From Cryptomeria japonica (taxonomy: Eukaryota > Streptophyta > Pinopsida > Cupressales > Cupressaceae), in the NCBI RefSeq assembly GCF_030272615.1, contig NC_081414.1, positions 335,031,427-335,095,426 of the forward strand: a stretch of 64,000 nucleotides of DNA, given 5' to 3'. Shown here piece after piece: positions 10,930 through 21,991 of the stretch. Under the pieces are notes generated by a model. That model saw only the letters and a list, made by a program, of their open reading frames with translations, did not search any database and was not told the DNA's origin. Numbering within the stretch: position 1 is the first letter of the stretch; each line of letters begins with the position of its first letter. The position numbers and the translations under genes were made by a program.

Positions 10930-11760
10930 CAAAAGTGAGAAAGTATATATCTATGGACTTTATTCCTGGGTTACCCATGGCAAATGTTAAAAACTGTATT
11001 TTTACTGTAGTAGATATACTTATTACATGTGCATTTTAATTGCATGTACTCTAATTTAAGGCTTCCCAAATAGCTAATTTATTTTTCAAGTATTCAAATT
11101 ACATGGTTTGCCCAAGAACATTGTTAGCAATAAGGATGGTCTATTTTTTAAATACTTTTAGCAAGAATTATTTTGTTTGATGAGAACAAAACTCACGCCT
11201 AGCACAAGTTACCATCCTCAAATTGGCTAGGCACTAAAACTGTCAATAAATGGATATAAGGGTACCTAAGAAATTATGTATCCCAATAACAAACATCTTG
11301 TTTCAAGAGTTATATTAGAGAGAACATTGCTATAACACCTCCCACCTTGTGTACATAGGTATGTTGCCTTTTATGGCTTTGTGACAATGTATTATTTAAC
11401 CTTTTTGGATCTTGGAATCAACTAAAACAAGGAACACAGAGCAAAAAATATGATCAAACAAAGTCAAAAGATACTAAAAAATTTTAAATACCATCTTCAA
11501 CATGCTCAAAACTAGCAAAAACTCTATGCAAATCAATGAACATATTGTGAGAGTATTTGAAGTCATATACATGGTTTACTTGAGGTTACAACTTTATAAG
11601 TAGATCTACTTCAACCCTTACCCATCATTGAGCTAAAGCAAATAGAGAAGATTGAATTCACATCTTCCATGTTTTTTGCCTTAAAAATTCATTGGGGCAA
11701 CATTTTGAAACATCCCAACCTAAATTGCTCGAGGGCTAACAATTTCGAAAAGGGAGGATT
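10930..11760 (+). pseudogene. gypsy integrase remnant
   Basis: ISMDFIPGLPMANVKNCIFT with a following T-V-V-D (near 10948-11015) is the N-terminal part of the gypsy integrase core, including its first Asp. MANLFFKYS-like and PRTLLAIR segments follow. Near 11460-11600 QHAQN, QKLYANQ and LEVTTL match the region before the C-terminal GPY/F module. The second Asp and Glu are not identifiable. No 3' LTR was found; the element seems truncated near 11760. Confidence 0.7.
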
Positions 11761-13450
11761 TTCATATTTTTTTCATATGAATAAAAATTATTTCTTAAGC
11801 TTATTTTCCATTTCCAAGGGGATAGAAATTTGAAAAATGACTCCAATATTTAAGTGTTATGAAACAACCACTTAAGTGTTTTAAAATGAATGTCGAATCA
11901 TAGATTCCTTAATGTGTTACAATTGTAAGCTTTATTTCTTTAAGTAGTGTCAAAAAAAGGATTGAGAGCAAGGTTGTTTTTAAGTAAAAAGAAAGCATTT
12001 GAAGTTGTTTTCAAAGGGAAAGTGGGCACTTAAATGCCTATTTAATCTATGTCAAAGATTAGAGATCGATGCTTGTTTTTGATGATTCATTTCTCCAAAT
12101 AGATTGAGCATTTTATTCATCATTAAGATTGAAGAACAAAAACCCAAAAACCCATTGATTTTCACGACTAGTTAGTAGACAAAAACCCCTTGTCCAACAT
12201 TATGCAATGCCATACTATATATAGATTTTGCTTGAGCTACAATGGTCTATTGTTTGGGCAACTTAAACAACATCAAATTGTTAAGTAATAGATGACTCCC
12301 TAGCACCTAAGTTTGTAATATCAAGGAAGCTCCTTTAGCATCATTATTATAAATTTGTTACATAATTACTAAATTGAATGTAAGTTTAAATCATGCTAAA
12401 TTGATTGTAAGTTTAAATCAATTATTATGGATGACTATGTTAATTGTTACATTTCTAAGGATTGTAATTTATTTGTGGATATTATTTGTTGCAATAAATC
12501 TAATTGTTAAGATCCATACACCCAAATAGAAGATGCAACCCAAATAGAGGATGCAAGTAGTTGCTAATGCATCAACCATGTGGGGATCCAAAATACCCTA
12601 ATAAAACTGCAAAAGTCTTCGATAATCATTTCTATTGAAGATAGAAGCACAATAGAAGCATCATCAACAAAAGATAGAAGCAGTATTAACAAGTCTCAAA
12701 TGTAATTGAAGCTTCATCCCTCCAAAGGACTCCTTGAAAACTTAAAATCCACTTAATTTGGACGTGAGTACCTTTCAAAAATATAATTTTGATGTGACCA
12801 ACACATTTGTTTATGAATTTTAGGTGTAAATTAGAGTGAGTTCAATAGAAAAATTCACTTAATTTATTTTGATGTGACCAACACAATTGTTTATGTTTTT
12901 TAGGTAAAAATTAGAGTTGCTTCAATAGACGCCCAAAGCTTGAGAAAAAATTCACCGTTGATTTTCTAGGCCTATTAAATATAGGATTACACTTTAAAGA
13001 GAGGAACGACTATTAAACCATCGGTTTTCTAGGCCTATTTAATTATAGGTATCATTCGAGGGGAACTATCAACTCAATTAATTAAGCAAGACTGGTTGCA
13101 TTGAGATAAATCGACCAGTTAGCCTTAAAATAAAGCATATAATGAATAATGTTGTGTAAAACATTTATATGTAAAATAAAAAATCTTACCTGTCTAGATG
13201 AACAGACCTATTAATTTGAATGATTACCCTACATCTCAGGCAACACTTGCAAATAGTTCAAGAAATACTCAACATGCACACATCTATGTTTTGTTCGTTG
13301 TGCTGTACATTTTTTCAATTACCTAGTAATCTAGGTAATGCGTGTTTAGAGAGTTTTCCCTTCTTCCTAGTCCTTCATATGTCTAGAATGACCTGCCCTC
13401 AAGTACATATTATTTCGTTGAAATTTCTATATGAAAGCAAATTAGACTTA
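11761..13450. repeat. Gene-free AT-rich DNA with local duplications
   Basis: No gene is recognisable. Two local duplications stand out. A roughly 30-bp repeat of TAAATTGA(A/T)TGTAAGTTTAAATCA lies near 12372-12422. A repeat of about 85 bp beginning TTTTGATGTGACCAACAC starts near 12788 and 12869. TTTTCTAGGCCTATT recurs near 12962 and 13025. Confidence 0.55.
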
Positions 13451-13842
13451 GGGTAAGGTCTCATCATTGAGTGAGCTTTCCTAGAAAATTTCAATGGTTG
13501 CTGCTGAATTTTTTTTAGAAATGTGATAATTTTTTTAGAAATGTTTTAAAGCTGCTGAATTTTTTTAGAAATGTTTTAAAGCTGCTGGCCGCATGATTTA
13601 GTTAATATCAGATTAAAAATTTAAGCTCTGAAATTTAGGAAAGCTGGCAACAATTTAAAATAGTACGCTAAATAACAAGTGCTGGTTCTAACCCCACCCC
13701 AATTGCTCCTGCTGAAATATGCAATCTTAAAATGTATGAGACTGCTGTGGAATCGATTAAAATTATTCGACATATTTTTTTTTTAATTCATGAGACCTAG
13801 TCCATGAAAATAGATCCCAAAGCCCCCCCATTGAACCTTACC
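13451..13842. mobile_element. Diverged MITE copy 3' of RPL32
   Basis: The left end GGGTAAGGTCTCATCATTG, preceded by TTA, is loosely inverted relative to the right end (complement GGTAAGGTTCAATGGGGG). Interior phrases match the MITE at 18996-19294: AGAAATGTTTTAAAGCTGCTGG versus AGGAATTTTTTAAAGCGGGG, AAATTTAAGCTCTGAAATT versus ATTTAAGCTCTTAAATT, and AAATAGATCCCAAAGCCCC versus AAATAGAGCCCAAGCCCC. The right-hand TTA duplication is not evident. About 31 bp around GCTGCTGAATTTTTTTAGAA are tandemly repeated near 13500-13580. Confidence 0.6.
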
Positions 13843-15878
13843 GCATACACAAGATTTCTGATAAAGGAAACTATCCTACTAGGTACTTGAAACAAAAAAA
13901 TTCCGCTTACTTGCAATACCTTCCATTATATAAAACAGTGGCAACAATTGCATGGCGCATAATTCGTTCATTTCAAATGAATCTATGGTGATAGTAATGG
14001 AGATAATTTATCGTACTGATTCCTTATTAACAGTAAGCAATGGCGAAAACCTTAATTTGATAACGATAACAATATAAGTAACAATACAAGTTCATAGAAT
14101 GAAATTTCATAATCCCGGCTGCTTCATTATCAAACAGATTCTCATATACTATTTGTTAACAATATTAATAGAAATTACTACACTTTCTAACATGAAATAC
14201 CAGTATTTGAAATGCCATGTCACTAAATTAAAGATGAGCACTGCCATTACTAATCCCCTACTCAATAACAAACTTGGACAAAAGACGATAATAAAAGGTA
14301 ACACATCCTATTCAATTCGCCTGATCTGGCCTTTTACTTGTAACTTGTGTCATTTGTCTACAAAAAAAAAAAAAAAATATTACCTTTTAACTGCTAAATA
14401 CTTGCATTAAATTCAGCAGCCCCCTACAGAAAATTTGAAAGCCTTCTTCCATAATCGACCGAGAGAAATTAGAAACTCTCGGCAATTTTAGTCCGAAAAA
14501 ACTTCACACTTTTCTTGAGAACCCTAACAAGAGTGGGTAGTTTCATATGTCAGGACCTGTCCAGTTCAATTCCATTCATGGCAATTGTCATTATCATGAA
14601 CGATTTAACAGTATTTATACAAACTTGTGTTCTGAAAAACAGTATTTAATCATCTCTGGAATACTATAAATTACACAAACGACCAGTGAGACCAAGCACT
14701 AACTCCACATAGTTACATTTAATTCATCCACACCCCCCTCACAAAAGTTATGACAAATCCAAATAATTTTATTTGCTAACATATAATTTAACATCGGTCT
14801 ACTCTTAATAAAGCTTTAAATCTACAGTAGTAGAACACTTCAAATGAAGTCGTGCTCAAATTTATTAGAATGAACACGGTCTCTAGAATGGCTAGAAGTT
14901 ACCCCATCATCGACGGGTGTGCCCCTTAACCAATCCATCAAATAATTTTACAACGTTTTTAACTAATGTATAATGTATAATCTATAATCCATAAAGCGTG
15001 CAGTCCTTCAAAAATGATACTAGCAATCCATATAGTTTCTAAAACCTTGCGTTATGCAGATTTGGGGATTTTTACAGGTGCCATTTTGTGTGGAGAATAG
15101 CCCCTGCCAATGTATAACCCATAATGTGTGTACAGTCCTTCAAAGACAATACTAGCAATTTGCACCTCATCATTTATGAGGTCAAATAGCAGACATTCAG
15201 GTTTGAATCCCTAATGAAACTAAAATTTGGAAAAAAATTGCATCATAGAATCACATAAAAACAATTTCAACATAGAATCACATCGAAAAAACAATTCCGA
15301 CATGGAATCGCATCAAATGTCATAATAACTTTAATTGAGATCTGTGCACCCATTTGATGGCCATTAAAATAAATAGTAACTTCCATTCACCAGATTAATG
15401 TTAAACCTAATTCAATATTACCTGTGCAATATTAAAAAATTATAATTCTCGAAGTAATGAGACCTAAAACAATGATGACTCGTACTAATAAGATAAAGTG
15501 TATCTTAAAGAATTCACCAGATTCAGGTTAAACCTGACCATTAAGATAAAGAGTAACTTCAAACATATACTTACAGCAAAACAATAAACTTGAATCGAGA
15601 TCTGCTCCCATATGACCATTAGAATAAAAAGTAACTTCAAGAATTCCACATTTTCATGTTAAACCTCATTCAACGTTATCCAACACACACAAAAATATTT
15701 CAACATACTTACGGCATCACATAAACATAAAAATATTAAAAATGCTAAAGAGATTTCCCCTCTGAGCCAAAATTGTATTTTAGGCATCAAGCGATTACCT
15801 GTTCCCAACTTGATAATAAAACTCAAGTTAACAAATCTATCCTCATACCCCCTATCACCATAAAAACGGGACCAATTT
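13843..15878. repeat. RPL32 3' flank with dispersed direct repeats
   Basis: No second gene is seen. The stretch 14960-15700 is built from short repeated modules. GCAGTCCTTCAAAAATGATACTAGCAAT recurs near 15000 and 15130 with changes. CATAGAATCACAT-type units occur three times near 15240-15310. A module of ACCATTAAAATAAATAGTAACTTC plus CACCAGATTAATGTTAAACCT recurs near 15360, 15540 and 15620. It probably includes the RPL32 3' UTR next to 15878, but I could not fix a poly(A) site. Confidence 0.5.
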
Positions 15879-16286
15879 CTACTCGTCCTCCTGGCTTTGT
15901 ATCCTGGCTAGCATGTTGGTTACCATGATATTGAGTTGTGCAGCTCGCTCCACAATAGCCTTTCTCTTTAGTGTTGAAACATTGTGTGCTATTTCAGCAC
16001 AGTACGTCCTGTTATGCATCATCAAAAGGTCCAGCTCTCTAGCATTGTGTACCACAAATTTTTTAAAGCCAGAAGGCAAGTAGTGCTTGGTTTTCTTGTT
16101 GGATCCATAACCAATGTTGGGCATAAGGGTGCATCCTTTGAATTTTCTTCTTACTCGTGAATCAATACCCTTAGGTCTACGCCAGCTCTCCTTGACAGTA
16201 ATCCTGCGATCGCTCTGTGGCCTCTTGAACCTCTTCACACGCTTCTTGACAATCTTCTTGTTTAAGAGAGGCTGAGGCATTGGCAT
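15879..16286 (-). CDS. RPL32: 60S ribosomal protein eL32
   Basis: The 135-residue product is eL32, a structural protein of the large cytosolic ribosomal subunit that binds 28S rRNA. The whole plant eL32 pattern is present and unbroken: [19 protein letters not shown] at the N terminus, [60 protein letters not shown] and the C-terminal end SQEDE. The length fits plant eL32 (about 133). The first ATG (16286) gives MPMPQPLL and has A at -3; a second ATG lies two codons in. The CDS has no intron; a 3' splice site lies 27 bp upstream. It is the only gene here with no sign of decay. Confidence 0.97.
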   Translation of the reverse strand: MPMPQPLLNKKIVKKRVKRFKRPQSDRRITVKESWRRPKGIDSRVRRKFKGCTLMPNIGYGSNKKTKHYLPSGFKKFVVHNARELDLLMMHNRTYCAEIAHNVSTLKRKAIVERAAQLNIMVTNMLARIQSQEDE

Positions 16287-17867
16287 CTTTGCTTTGCTTT
16301 GTTTATTCGCTTCCTACAAGAGTAATAGTTAAATACTTTAAAGTTTAAATGCCCAAGAGTTTGATACATATATGTCGGCAAAAGAATACTAGTAAAACCT
16401 AAAGGCAACTACTTCCCACATAAGCTTCTCCACCCATCTCTATATAATTTCCGTATTTTTGCAGCCTTGTTCCAAAACGGCTTTACTTTACATCAATAGA
16501 TGACTAAAAGAAATGAAGCACTAGAAAAAAACATGCGGCATCTAAAAGGAAATCTGGAACTTAACTTCAACAAATCGATAAGAAAGCACTTTGGTGAACA
16601 GAAAATTTTAAATAATTGAACAGAATGCTTTATTATAACAAATGGATACAATTAAGGAGCCACCCTGAAAGAACTTTATTTATTACTCCAAAAACCTTTT
16701 CCCCAACCTCTTTATAAAACGTGTCATAGCTTTTCTCTGGTAACATATTTTACCTCCTCTTCTTTGATAAGACATGTTTTCTATTTATTGACAAAATTAC
16801 TCACCAAGAAAAACTCTCCAGAAAAACGTCATCAACAAATAAAAACATGCAATATCAGAGAAGAAATCTTTACATACATAACTTAAAACCTCCTAGTACA
16901 TCTTCACGGCTGTGTATTATTGAGTGACAATTCAAATTTCAGGTCACTGGAGTCGATGCTTGCAAAAGACTGAATACAACACTGAATAAATTTGACAGAT
17001 GGCATGCCCCTAAGCAGGTGACTTACAGAAAGTATAACCCTCAGCAAGCGATTTTAAAATAGTACCATTTGATTTTGACTGAAAAGAGATACCCCTGAAT
17101 GTGCAGGTTGAAAAGGAAAAAGTACACTGACTAAATGCACCAGATGAATTTGCAGTAAGGAAACTAGAAAACCCTCAGCAAATAATTTTGACAGAACACC
17201 ATTGCCGTTGACCGAAAAGATACCCCTCGCTGTGAGTCTAACAAAATAAATAACACTGAAAGAATTTGATAAAATTGATTCTAATGAATTCGATAAAACA
17301 GATTCTAATGAAATTTGATGAAAGGGATTCTAATGAACTTGATAAAAGGAATTCGGCAAGCTACTTAAACAGAAACGATTAACTTCAGCGAGAGAAGAGT
17401 GCAGCAAATTTCCCCTTGTAGTAAGGGGAGATACTAAATAACCAGTTTTCCAAGAATACTGAAGAAATTGCAGTCTGTTAATAATAAAAAACAAAAAATG
17501 AAATGGCAATCTTTTCATTTTAAAACAAGAACGCCTTAAGAAATAAGGAAGCTGAAGTATCATTAATGAATCAAAAGATACACCAAAATTCCTTTTTACA
17601 TGCCCACAAGCGTAATGAAATCAGGAGGCGAGAACAACAAAAGAAACCCAGTACTACGAATATTTTGACAGCCAACGAAAAAATACGAGAGAATGGATTT
17701 ATAAAATCGTTATTTTCCAAATCAAAAGAATCGCTAAAAGCTTTCACAGTTCACACCCCTCACTTAACATTACGCCATTCAGCTAAAAATTCTGAGCATA
17801 TAGCTTAAGTGCTCCAGCAGGCACACAGAAAACAACATTAATAATAAAATGATGAACAGAGATAACC

Positions 17868-17953
17868 CAACGACCAATTTCAGAAAAGCAAAGAGGTCCA
17901 CGTCTTCCCCCAACGACCAATTTCAGAAAAGCAAAGAGGTCCACGTCTTCCCT
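17868..17953. repeat. 43-bp tandem duplication in RPL32 intron
   Basis: The unit that starts CAACGACCAATTTCAGAAAA and ends CACGTCTTCCC occurs twice in a row with no visible difference, so it is probably recent. It contains no splice signal or snoRNA box. Confidence 0.85.
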
Positions 17954-18380
17954 GAGTATTCCATCTCAAATCGGACGACTTTTAGACTAATCACTAATCA
18001 TACTTACTAGTATAGGTAACAACGCCATAAAACACTTACATTGCTCCCAAACAATGCAATTCAGCCAAAAGTTCATAAAAGCATTTTTCTATTTAGAAGC
18101 GAACAGTACCGGTGTCCAATGTATTTCATCGCCCTTACCTAAATATAAATATAACAACAAACAATTAAAAGATTCATTAAAATTCTCAACGAGCTAGATG
18201 ATACGAAAAACTTCTTCCCCAACGGCCGTTAGATCATTAACATTTGACTAAAATGAAACATGCCTCGTGAAAATATCAAAAGAAAAATCTATCAAAGCCA
18301 TAGCTAAGGACCTTAATGTAAAAGCAAGAAAAATAAATACAAATGTTTTGACATGAAAAAATTCGACAATTCAGGACTTT

Positions 18381-18506
18381 GAGGTCTCAGACATCCAAGG
18401 AAGAATTGAACAGCACAAGCTCTCAAGCCTGGCAAAGGCGAAAGCTCTTAGGCGGCCACTGCGAATGTTTTGAGAAACAAGCCTTTCCTATCTCATCATC
18501 GACCTC
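18381..18506 (-). ncRNA. U14: Box C/D snoRNA U14 (SNORD14), intronic
   Basis: Reading the minus strand: GAGGTC stem, one G, box C ATGATGA (18499-18493), body, box D CTGA (18390-18387), then GACCTC, which pairs perfectly with the first stem. Two U14 hallmarks are present. AACATTCGCAGT (18469-18458) corresponds to domain A, which base-pairs with 18S rRNA and is needed for its processing. TCTTCCTTGGATGT immediately before box D (18404-18391) is domain B, which guides 2'-O-methylation of 18S rRNA. The 126-nt length is above animal U14 and near plant U14. Location inside the RPL32 leader intron suggests processing from host pre-mRNA. No separate promoter was seen. Confidence 0.93.
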
Positions 18507-18701
18507 GTTTTTAATCCAAAATTATTGCCACTAAATCTTGATCTATATTTGCAAGTATCAATCAACTGATCAAATACCATGAATATTGAACCCTACAGAC
18601 CACCATTGCAACCTTTTACAGACAAAAAATGCATCGATAAAATAGGAAAGTAACCAAACCAAAATGTAAAGATGAATGAAACACAACAATCAAGTGAATA
18701 C

Positions 18702-18860
18702 CTTTGTTACAGATGATCAAACGCGCGAGAAATCACTCCGTTTATCGAACCATTCAAGAAAGAGGCAAAATGATTTGCTAAAGCAATAAAACGGAAAACG
18801 CTTCTTCCTATGCAGAGAAACCCTAACCACACGCCACTGACAATCTTCCAAACCCTAACC
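18702..18860 (-). other. RPL32: RPL32 first (non-coding) exon, approximate
   Basis: The exon ends at the CAAAG/GTATTC donor (18702). Its start is inferred to lie near 18860, about 25-30 bp downstream of the TATA-like box at 18882-18890. The sequence includes a pyrimidine-rich run and TTAGGGTTT motifs. An open frame of 100 codons crosses it (18707-19009) but starts inside the upstream MITE and is not conserved. Confidence 0.55.
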
Positions 18861-18892
18861 CTTTCTACGCCTTGCAAAAGAGTTATATTTGC
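18818..18892 (-). promoter_or_regulatory. RPL32: RPL32 core promoter: TATA-like box and two telo-boxes
   Basis: On the minus strand AAATATAACT (complement of 18881-18890) is the best TATA-like box. GGGTTAGGGTTT (complement of 18850-18861) and GGTTAGGGTTT (complement of 18818-18828) follow. Telo-boxes (AAACCCTAA, either strand) near the start site are a known mark of plant ribosomal protein and translation genes. Two copies within 45 bp, in the right place for this gene, support the promoter call. Confidence 0.75.
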
Positions 18893-18995
18893 TCCACTCG
18901 GGTTTAACGGTTGAGATGTGTCCGCGCATTTTGCAATGAGCTCGTGTCGTCGATTTATCTTATATTCGATAAACCTTAATCCGCGTCCAGCCTTA

Positions 18996-19294
18996 GGCTG
19001 GGGTCCCATGCAGGGGCTTCCTAAAAAATAGGGTTAGAGATTTTTTAGGAATTTTTTAAAGCGGGGTGGTCTCATTAAATTTGTAGTGTGCTTCTGCTTT
19101 AACATTTAAGCTCTTAAATTGAAGGAATGGTGATCCCATGAACGTAATTCACCCAAATGAAAATCTAAAAAGTAAGAGCTTCTATTTTTTAGGGGAAGAT
19201 TCCAAATGAGCTTGTACCCCAAAAAAAATAAAAATCTATGGGACCACTTTTTCCATAAAAATAGAGCCCAAGCCCCTCCCATGGGACCCCAGCC
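18996..19294. mobile_element. Tourist-like MITE in RPL32 upstream region
   Basis: The 299-bp element has terminal inverted repeats beginning GGCTGGGGTCCCATG at both ends (15 perfect bases). It is flanked by TTA on each side (18993-18995 and 19295-19297). A 3-bp TTA duplication is characteristic of PIF/Harbinger-derived Tourist MITEs. There is no coding capacity. Its inner edge lies about 135 bp upstream of the inferred RPL32 start site. A diverged relative is at 13451-13842. Confidence 0.85.
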
Positions 19295-19297
19295 TTA

Positions 19298-20554
19298 GTC
19301 CACTCCAATTCTTATTATTCCGTCGATGGAAGTTCATTAGGGACCGTCCCTAGGCCTGTTTTTAGTTCCTCCCACTAACCTACTATATTCTTCTTCTTTT
19401 TTTCAAATCGTGAACAAAAATCTTATAATCTATATTTAATTTTAAATTTTAAATTCTAGTGAACAAAAAATTTATAATCTATATTTAATTTTTTATTTTA
19501 AATGATTGTAAAAATGTTGTTTTTCTTCTTTCTATTGATTTATAGTGAAAATGGTAAGTAAAAAATTAGTTTTTTCAAAAAAAAAAAAAAAACATATCTG
19601 ATCGGATGGCATTAGTGCACTATCGTCAAATCAGAAGAAAAAGAAACAAACGTATTATATGGGAAAAAACAGAGTTAGGTCGACTGAAACAAACTAATCA
19701 GTCTCTACCTATATAGCTAGCACGTGATTCCTTCTTTTAAATCCTTTATTATTGAATTATGCAAAAGTCTTGTTCTATGTGTTTCTCATCTTGATTAGTG
19801 ATTACAACCTTCAGTGAAAGGTATGGCAACATGTTCTTTTCCATGTCTTTTCAAAATTTTATAAACTTTTATTTCAAAGGACTAAATGGGTCATGGAAAG
19901 TTTTAGGGTTCCACACATGAGACATGGTTTCTACTTCGACAAATTTAAGGTTCCAAACCTGAGACATGTTTTCTACCTCAAAAAATTTCCAAACTGTTTT
20001 CTTATGTTTGTAGTCGATTGTACTTAGAGTTCCTTGACATTTGCAAATTGGGTTCTAGGTTATACAGGTTGAGGTTTTTTGGATCTAGTTTGATAAGTAG
20101 ACATTGTACTTCCTAGATTTGGGGGTTTTATGGCTAATTCCAGTGCGGTTGTGTAAGTTTTTTGTCACACCAAATGTTTATTTCATTGAATTTTATTTTC
20201 AAGCTGGAAAATAGAAAAGAAAACTCTTTTCTTTGCATTTTTGTTGTTCACTCTCATATGCTTCAGAGTACATCATTTTATTATGCATATAATGTTTGTT
20301 CTTTTGATTAGGGCAAAATGGGTGTATGATTATATGTACCTCTACATTAGTTTTTCTCTAAATCATTTATATTATTTAGTCTTATACTTGTGTCTATTTA
20401 CATATTTTTTCTAGCTCACTTCTGGTTCTCTACATATATTTTGCAACAATGTGCAAGTGTTGTTAAGGGAAAGGACCCAATAGTTGAGTGTGTTCCAATG
20501 GTTGTGATAACATTTGTCCAAAATTTGTCCAATGGTTGTGATAACATTTGTCTG
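19298..20554. repeat. Gene-free flank with short tandem duplications
   Basis: No gene is recognisable. Three imperfect direct duplications are seen. GTGAACAAAAA(T/A).TTATAATCTATATTTAATTTT is doubled near 19410-19495. A GAGACATGNTTTCTACNTC phrase is doubled near 19917-19980. CCAATGGTTGTGATAACATTTGTC is doubled at 20495-20552. The last ends just where LTR homology begins. Confidence 0.5.
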
Positions 20555-21461
20555 TATGGATTTAACTTAGTGGATGAAAGAACATTTTAGGATTATCTTA
20601 TCAGATTATCGATCCAAGGGGGATTACCCGCCCCTTGGATTTTAACTTCCAAGTGTTCCTTATTACTCCCCGATGATTTATAGGGATGATGTCACAGACG
20701 TCGTTGATGCAGCTTTATTAGGCGTTAAGTGCAGTAGTTCAACACGACGACATTACCCGTAAGCGTGACACAGAGGCACCGTAAATATCGAACGCTGCTA
20801 GGTTTTGGTTTTCCGACTTCCTTTATTTAGTTTTTTAACTAAGAAGCTATGAAAAACATCATGCTTGAAAATAATTATGAATTGAACGTGTATAATTAGA
20901 CATTGCAAAGCTTAATTAATTGAAACAACTACTTGATGAACCACGTGGAATAAAAACCGTAACTAAATTAATTAATATTCAAAACTTGAAATATGACTTG
21001 CATAATAATGATAATTATGAAACTTGCATATTAATAATTAAATGTGTGACTTGCATGAAGATGAAGAAAATGTAACTTTGTCATCAATAAATGCAAATAA
21101 AGTATAAATAATTCGCATGAAGCAAGGATAGTGTAAGTTACATGCAAGTTTAAGCAATGTGTTTATTTCTACCATGAGAATAATCACTTATAGAGTTACT
21201 AGTTCAAAAATAGTAATCAGTTTAGACATTAGACAAATTTTGGACTAATCATAATGATATGAATTTAATTATTTCTAATGAGTCTAAAATGCCAACTAAG
21301 TAACCCACTAAATCTCAATTAGCTTGAAAGATTCCAATTGTATAACTAAATTTACAATCACGAATTTACTATACCATGATCCCAATTATTTATAAATTTT
21401 CTAAGTTTAGTTTACTAACTTTAAAATTCATACTAAAGAAAATAATAATAATTCCTAATTT

Positions 21462-21561
<100 letters not shown>

Positions 21562-21751
21562 AGAAAAAATCTAAAAATAATAAAAAAATATATAAGAGAA
21601 CTTGTTTTAAAAGTCAATGCGAAAATTAATAGGGGGTGGGGGCCACGGGTCCCATCACCCCTGCAGACCTACAGGTGCAGGCCCGCAGGGATGAGGGGAC
21701 ACCGCGAGCCCCTCCACTCCCCCTACAGCCACTGCCATAACAGTGACCGCA

Positions 21752-21777
21752 GGGGAAGTGGAGGGTACCACTTCCCC
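21752..21777. other. Perfect 10-bp hairpin in GC-rich LTR block
   Basis: GGGGAAGTGG and CCACTTCCCC flank the 6-base loop AGGGTA. It lies in a 160-bp GC-rich block (about 21630-21790) inside an otherwise AT-rich LTR. In the other LTR the right arm is shortened (near 30200-30220). It could be a structured LTR RNA element; this is inference. Confidence 0.6.
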
Positions 21778-21911
21778 GACGATTATATTAACCGCCTCCC
21801 CCTGCACGCCGCCCGATACTTATTCGAAATAAATTTCGAAGACCACTTTTTTTTAAATAATCACTTTGCAATATTTTATATATTCATTATCGTTTTGGTA
21901 TAAATTAAATA

Positions 21912-21913
<2 letters not shown>

Positions 21914-21990
<77 letters not shown>
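21914..21990 (+). repeat. (TG)n microsatellite
   Basis: About 38 TG units in the left LTR; a shorter TG tract recurs near 22045-22065. The right LTR has only a TA tract at the matching place (30344-30374). Confidence 0.95.

Positions 21991-21991
<1 letters not shown>

Larger units (their letters stand above)
16314..18701 (-). other. RPL32: RPL32 5' UTR intron (2388 bp)
   Basis: On the minus strand the donor reads CAAAG/GTATTC at 18702/18701 and the acceptor TTACTCTTGTAG/GAAGCG at 16314/16313, both good plant splice sites. The exon 3' of the acceptor leads directly to the RPL32 ATG. A leader intron is common in plant ribosomal protein genes. The intron is AT-rich, carries the U14 snoRNA about 195 nt after the donor, and holds a 43-bp tandem duplication at 17868-17953. 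The small frames inside (17330-17563, 17566-17808) are not genes. No transcript data were available to confirm splicing. Confidence 0.8.

Noticed and set aside
16801-16860. Second snoRNA in the RPL32 intron (GTTGATGA as box C near 16830)
   Set aside because: The box C lacks the purine at position one and no box D with a terminal stem is found at a suitable distance.
18707-19009. 100-codon minus frame upstream of RPL32
   Set aside because: It begins inside the MITE and runs through promoter and first exon to the splice donor; no domain, composition unlike a gene.
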